Made by a program: the position numbers and the translations under genes. Below, one piece after another: positions 61,491 to 64,000 of a DNA stretch of 64,000 nt. This DNA is from Haloterrigena gelatinilytica (GTDB taxonomy: Archaea > Halobacteriota > Halobacteria > Halobacteriales > Natrialbaceae). The DNA is taken from NCBI RefSeq assembly GCF_013342145.1, contig NZ_JABUQZ010000001.1, forward strand, positions 1,798,001 through 1,862,000. The letters are read 5' to 3'. The first letter of the stretch is position 1. The number at the start of each line of letters is the position of its first letter. The notes below the pieces were generated by a model. That model was given only the letters and a program-made list of their open reading frames with translations. It did no database searches and was not told the DNA's origin.

Positions 61491-63215
61491 ATGGAAGTCC
61501 GATTACGAACGAAATTCGTCGTCATCCTCGTCGCGATCACGCTCGTGCTGAGCGGGACGGTTCACTGGACGCTCGAGTCGTACAAACGCGACGTCGTCGA
61601 CGACGAACAACGGCGAACCGACGAGACGGCCTCGTTGGTCGCCGAGCAGATCGACGAAACGATCTGGGAGCACCGAGATCGGATCGGGTTGGTCGCGTCG
61701 CGGCCCGAGGCTCGGCAGTTCGATCGGAGCGGTCCGTTCCTCGACGCGTTTCTCGACAACTCTCGCTTCTACTCGGCGCAACTCGTCGACGCCAACGGAA
61801 CGGTCGTCGATTTCCGCGGCTCCGTTACGGCAGGGACGAGACGCTCGGCGATCGGATCCGACCGAAGCGGAACGCCGTACGTGGAGCGGGCGCTTCGGGG
61901 CGAAACGTACGTGAGCGACGTCGAATACGCCGAGCGAGCCGACAGGCCCGTTCTCGTATTCAGCGCGCCCATACTGGACGGCTCGGGTGTTCGGGGCGTC
62001 CTTGTGGGTGCCATGTACCTCGACCGGCAGACGATCTTCGACGCGATCCCGCCGCTCGAGACGAGTTCGCAGACGGTCACTATCGTCGGAGACGGGATCG
62101 TTCTCAACGAGAACGAGCGGACGTTCAATGAGGGGATCGAAAGCTCCTCGACCGTCGAGTCGACCGGGTGGGAGGTCACGGTCACTCGAGATCGGACGCT
62201 GCTGGAGGACCGATTGGATCGGTTAGCCGCGCTCCAGACGCTGGTGCTGGTCGTCGTGGTGCTCGTCATGGTCGGGTTCGGGTACTGGCAGTACGCCGTG
62301 AGCCTCCGCCAAACCGAGCGGTTGCTCGACGGATTCGACCGACTCGGCGAGGGCGACTACGATAGTACGGTGTCGCTGCGCGGCGGCGCCGAGTGGGAAC
62401 GGATGAGCGACGGCTTCAACGAGTTGGCGGCGACGCTGCGAGCGCGCGAGTCGGAACTCCGGGAGCGCCGGCAGCGCCTCGACGTCCTCTATCGCGTGTT
62501 GCAGCACAACATCCGCAACCGAATGAGCATCGTTCTGAACTACGCGGATCTCATCGCCGACGAGGCCGCGGACGAAACGGTCGTCGGCGCGGCGGAGACG
62601 ATCCACCGGGCCGGGCGAGACATCACGGGCTTGAGCCGGAAGGCGCAACAGATGAAAAACGCGCTCGAGGCCGATCCCGATCGGAGGCCCGTCGACGTGG
62701 CCTCGCTCGCGGCCGACGCGGTCGCGGAGCTTCGCGAGGAATACCCCGACGTTACCGTGACCGCGTCGCTACCGGACGAGGCGTGGGCGATGGCGCTTCC
62801 CTCGGTGCGGCTGGCAGTCGAGAACGTCTGCGGGAACGCCTGCGAACACAACGACAGCGACGACCCGCGCGTCGAAATAGCGGTGACCGCGACGGGCACC
62901 GAACCGGACGTCGACCGCGATCCGGCCGACGAAAACGGCGGGCGAGTTCGCATCGAGGTGGCGGACAACGGCCCTGGCATTCCGGAACAGGATCGCGCCG
63001 CGATCGACGAGGGGCGCGAGACGGCGCTCGAGCACGGGAGCGGGCTCGGCCTCTGGCTGACCTACTGGGTGGTCGACAACTCCGGCGGAACGCTCCGGTT
63101 CGCCGACAACGACCCGCGCGGGTCGATCGTGATCATCGACCTCCCGCGAGCGGCGCCCCGACGCGGCGACGCGAACGCACCGGACCCGTCGAACCGCGTC
63201 GACGACCGGCCCTGA
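61491..63215 (+). CDS. Membrane histidine kinase with extracellular sensor domain and HAMP
   Basis: A 574-residue kinase. TM1 is at about 9-28 and TM2 at 248-267. Between them is a Cache-like external sensor (FYSAQLVDANGTVVDFRGSV, then GVLVGAMYLDRQTIFDAI). A HAMP linker follows (LLDGFDRLGEGDYDSTVSLR). The H box is VLQHNIRNRMSIVLN with His339. The kinase domain shows NVCGNACEHN, ADNGPGIPEQD and GSGLGLWLTYWVVDNSGG. It likely senses a small solute outside the cell. The HalX response regulator is divergent. Confidence 0.92.
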   Translation: MEVRLRTKFVVILVAITLVLSGTVHWTLESYKRDVVDDEQRRTDETASLVAEQIDETIWEHRDRIGLVASRPEARQFDRSGPFLDAFLDNSRFYSAQLVDANGTVVDFRGSVTAGTRRSAIGSDRSGTPYVERALRGETYVSDVEYAERADRPVLVFSAPILDGSGVRGVLVGAMYLDRQTIFDAIPPLETSSQTVTIVGDGIVLNENERTFNEGIESSSTVESTGWEVTVTRDRTLLEDRLDRLAALQTLVLVVVVLVMVGFGYWQYAVSLRQTERLLDGFDRLGEGDYDSTVSLRGGAEWERMSDGFNELAATLRARESELRERRQRLDVLYRVLQHNIRNRMSIVLNYADLIADEAADETVVGAAETIHRAGRDITGLSRKAQQMKNALEADPDRRPVDVASLAADAVAELREEYPDVTVTASLPDEAWAMALPSVRLAVENVCGNACEHNDSDDPRVEIAVTATGTEPDVDRDPADENGGRVRIEVADNGPGIPEQDRAAIDEGRETALEHGSGLGLWLTYWVVDNSGGTLRFADNDPRGSIVIIDLPRAAPRRGDANAPDPSNRVDDRP

Positions 63216-63250
63216 TAATGACTTTCACGCTCCGTTCCCTACCTCTAGCT

Positions 63251-64000
63251 ATGCCACTGGATACCAGGGTCGGCGGGGACGGGTTCGATCCCGGCGGCGA
63301 CGCAGTGGCCAGACGACGGCTTCTGAAGGCGGTCGGGGTCGGAACGACGGTCGGCATCGCCGGTTGCGGGCGCGACGGCGGTGACGAGGACGAAGACGGA
63401 GACGACAGCGGCGACGCGGAGTTGATCGGACCCGACGGAACGCAAGTGGAACTGCTACTCGCGTGTATCGAGGGGAACGACGCGGTGGAGACGGCCGCCG
63501 AGATCATCGCGGCGGAGGTCGCGGATCTCGGCGTCGCGGTCTCCCTCGAGCGCGTCAGCTACGATCGGCTCCTCCGGCAATACGTGCGAAACCGGTACCT
63601 CGGAGACGGCGACCCCGAGTGGACTGCGGGGCCGAACAACGCCGGTCCGCGCGAGGAAACCGCGAGCGAATCGGCCTGGGACCTCATGTTCGGGGTCGCG
63701 TTCAACACGTATCCGCGAACGCCCGCCGCGATCGACGCGTTCTGGCTCGAGCGGGCGCCAACTAACTACTACGGGTACGTTCCCGAGACCGACATCGAGT
63801 CGCGGCTCGAAGCGTTCCGCACGACGACCGATCCGGACGAGCGGCGAGCGCCGATCGCCGAGGTCCTCGGCGCGTTGAGCGAGGAGCAGCCGGTGAATTT
63901 CCTCGCGATGTCGGACGACGTTATCGGGTACCGACGCTCGGTTCGCGGTCCGGTCGAAGCCTACGGGGGGAACTGGGACAGCGCGACCTGGTACGTGGAC
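63251..64000 (+). CDS. ABC substrate-binding lipoprotein, family 5, lobe-permuted (partial)
   Basis: The first 250 residues of an open-ended frame. A signal with twin Arg and lipobox (ARRRLLKAVGVGTTVGIAGC) is followed by an Asp-rich linker. Then come AAEIIAAEVADLGVAVSLER, ERAPTNYYGYVPETDIESRL and RTTTDPDERRAPIAEVLG, which is the sequence expected near the C-terminus in ordinary DppA-like proteins, with NFLAMSDDVIGY and VRGPVEAYG next. This is the same permuted order as in 44008-45915. The rest is outside the window. The gene lies 36 bases after the membrane kinase and may belong with it. Confidence 0.82.
   Translation, partial: MPLDTRVGGDGFDPGGDAVARRRLLKAVGVGTTVGIAGCGRDGGDEDEDGDDSGDAELIGPDGTQVELLLACIEGNDAVETAAEIIAAEVADLGVAVSLERVSYDRLLRQYVRNRYLGDGDPEWTAGPNNAGPREETASESAWDLMFGVAFNTYPRTPAAIDAFWLERAPTNYYGYVPETDIESRLEAFRTTTDPDERRAPIAEVLGALSEEQPVNFLAMSDDVIGYRRSVRGPVEAYGGNWDSATWYVD

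Overview
The window looks like chromosomal DNA of a haloarchaeon (class Halobacteria). The evidence is very high GC in coding DNA with C/G at third codon positions, strongly acidic predicted proteins, Tat-type lipoproteins with haloarchaeal lipoboxes, A/T-rich TATA boxes about 25-35 bases before near-leaderless starts, and archaeal or haloarchaeal families (HalX receiver, HalOD1, Bat/HTH-10 regulators, Rsm22-like protein, archaeal prephenate dehydrogenase). The order within the class is not certain; a Natrialbales-type genome is a reasonable guess. No rRNA, tRNA, CRISPR array or complete insertion sequence was recognised.

Layout. 1-7.6 kb: end of a methyltransferase, a soluble PAS/chemoreceptor-like protein with a shortened signalling domain, a mini winged-helix protein, two divergent EamA transporters, a NosL-like lipoprotein, an SRPBCC protein, an Lrp/AsnC regulator and a LolA-like lipoprotein. 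7.7-10.8 kb: a 2-oxoacid:ferredoxin oxidoreductase locus (korA-korB) that is visibly damaged by an internal deletion, a tandem duplication of about 350 bp and small indels. 11-16.7 kb: an alpha/beta hydrolase and an acetoin/2-oxoacid dehydrogenase cluster (E1alpha-E1beta-AcoX in one operon, with E2 convergent, frameshifted and lacking the catalytic His motif). 16.9-28.6 kb: OsmC, VOC protein, chorismate synthase, MFS transporter, DoxX, thiolase, EPSP synthase, a Ca2+/Na+ exchanger, a second LolA-like lipoprotein and an M24 peptidase. 28.7-43.9 kb: a large inverted repeat, a renalase-like oxidase, a rhomboid protease, GNAT, prephenate dehydrogenase coupled to Rsm22, an iron-box-controlled siderophore-binding lipoprotein, SurE, several small proteins and an SLC13 permease. 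43.9-51.5 kb: a complete peptide/nickel-type ABC importer operon (binding protein, two permeases, fused double ATPase) followed by a CNNM/CorC protein. 51.6-54.7 kb: a lower-GC, gene-poor island with a secreted SNase-LTD nuclease, a lipoprotein and a broken Tat-exported protein. 54.7-64 kb: a surface protein, small acidic proteins, and a sensory cluster (Bat-type regulator, two histidine kinases, a HalX response regulator) that runs into a second ABC binding protein cut by the window edge.

How it fits together. Three aromatic-pathway genes (aroC, aroA, tyrA) are spread over 16 kb. Central oxidation of 2-oxoacids is represented by two systems, and both are damaged in this sequence. The number of frameshifts and small deletions (korA, korB, E2, the chemoreceptor-like gene, a Tat protein, a lipoprotein remnant, an HTH regulator start) means that real gene decay and sequencing/assembly error must both be considered. 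The best candidates for further work are the scrambled korAB locus, the pseudo-catalytic E2, the paired iron boxes, the lobe-permuted binding proteins, and the 21-bp palindrome inside the ABC operon.
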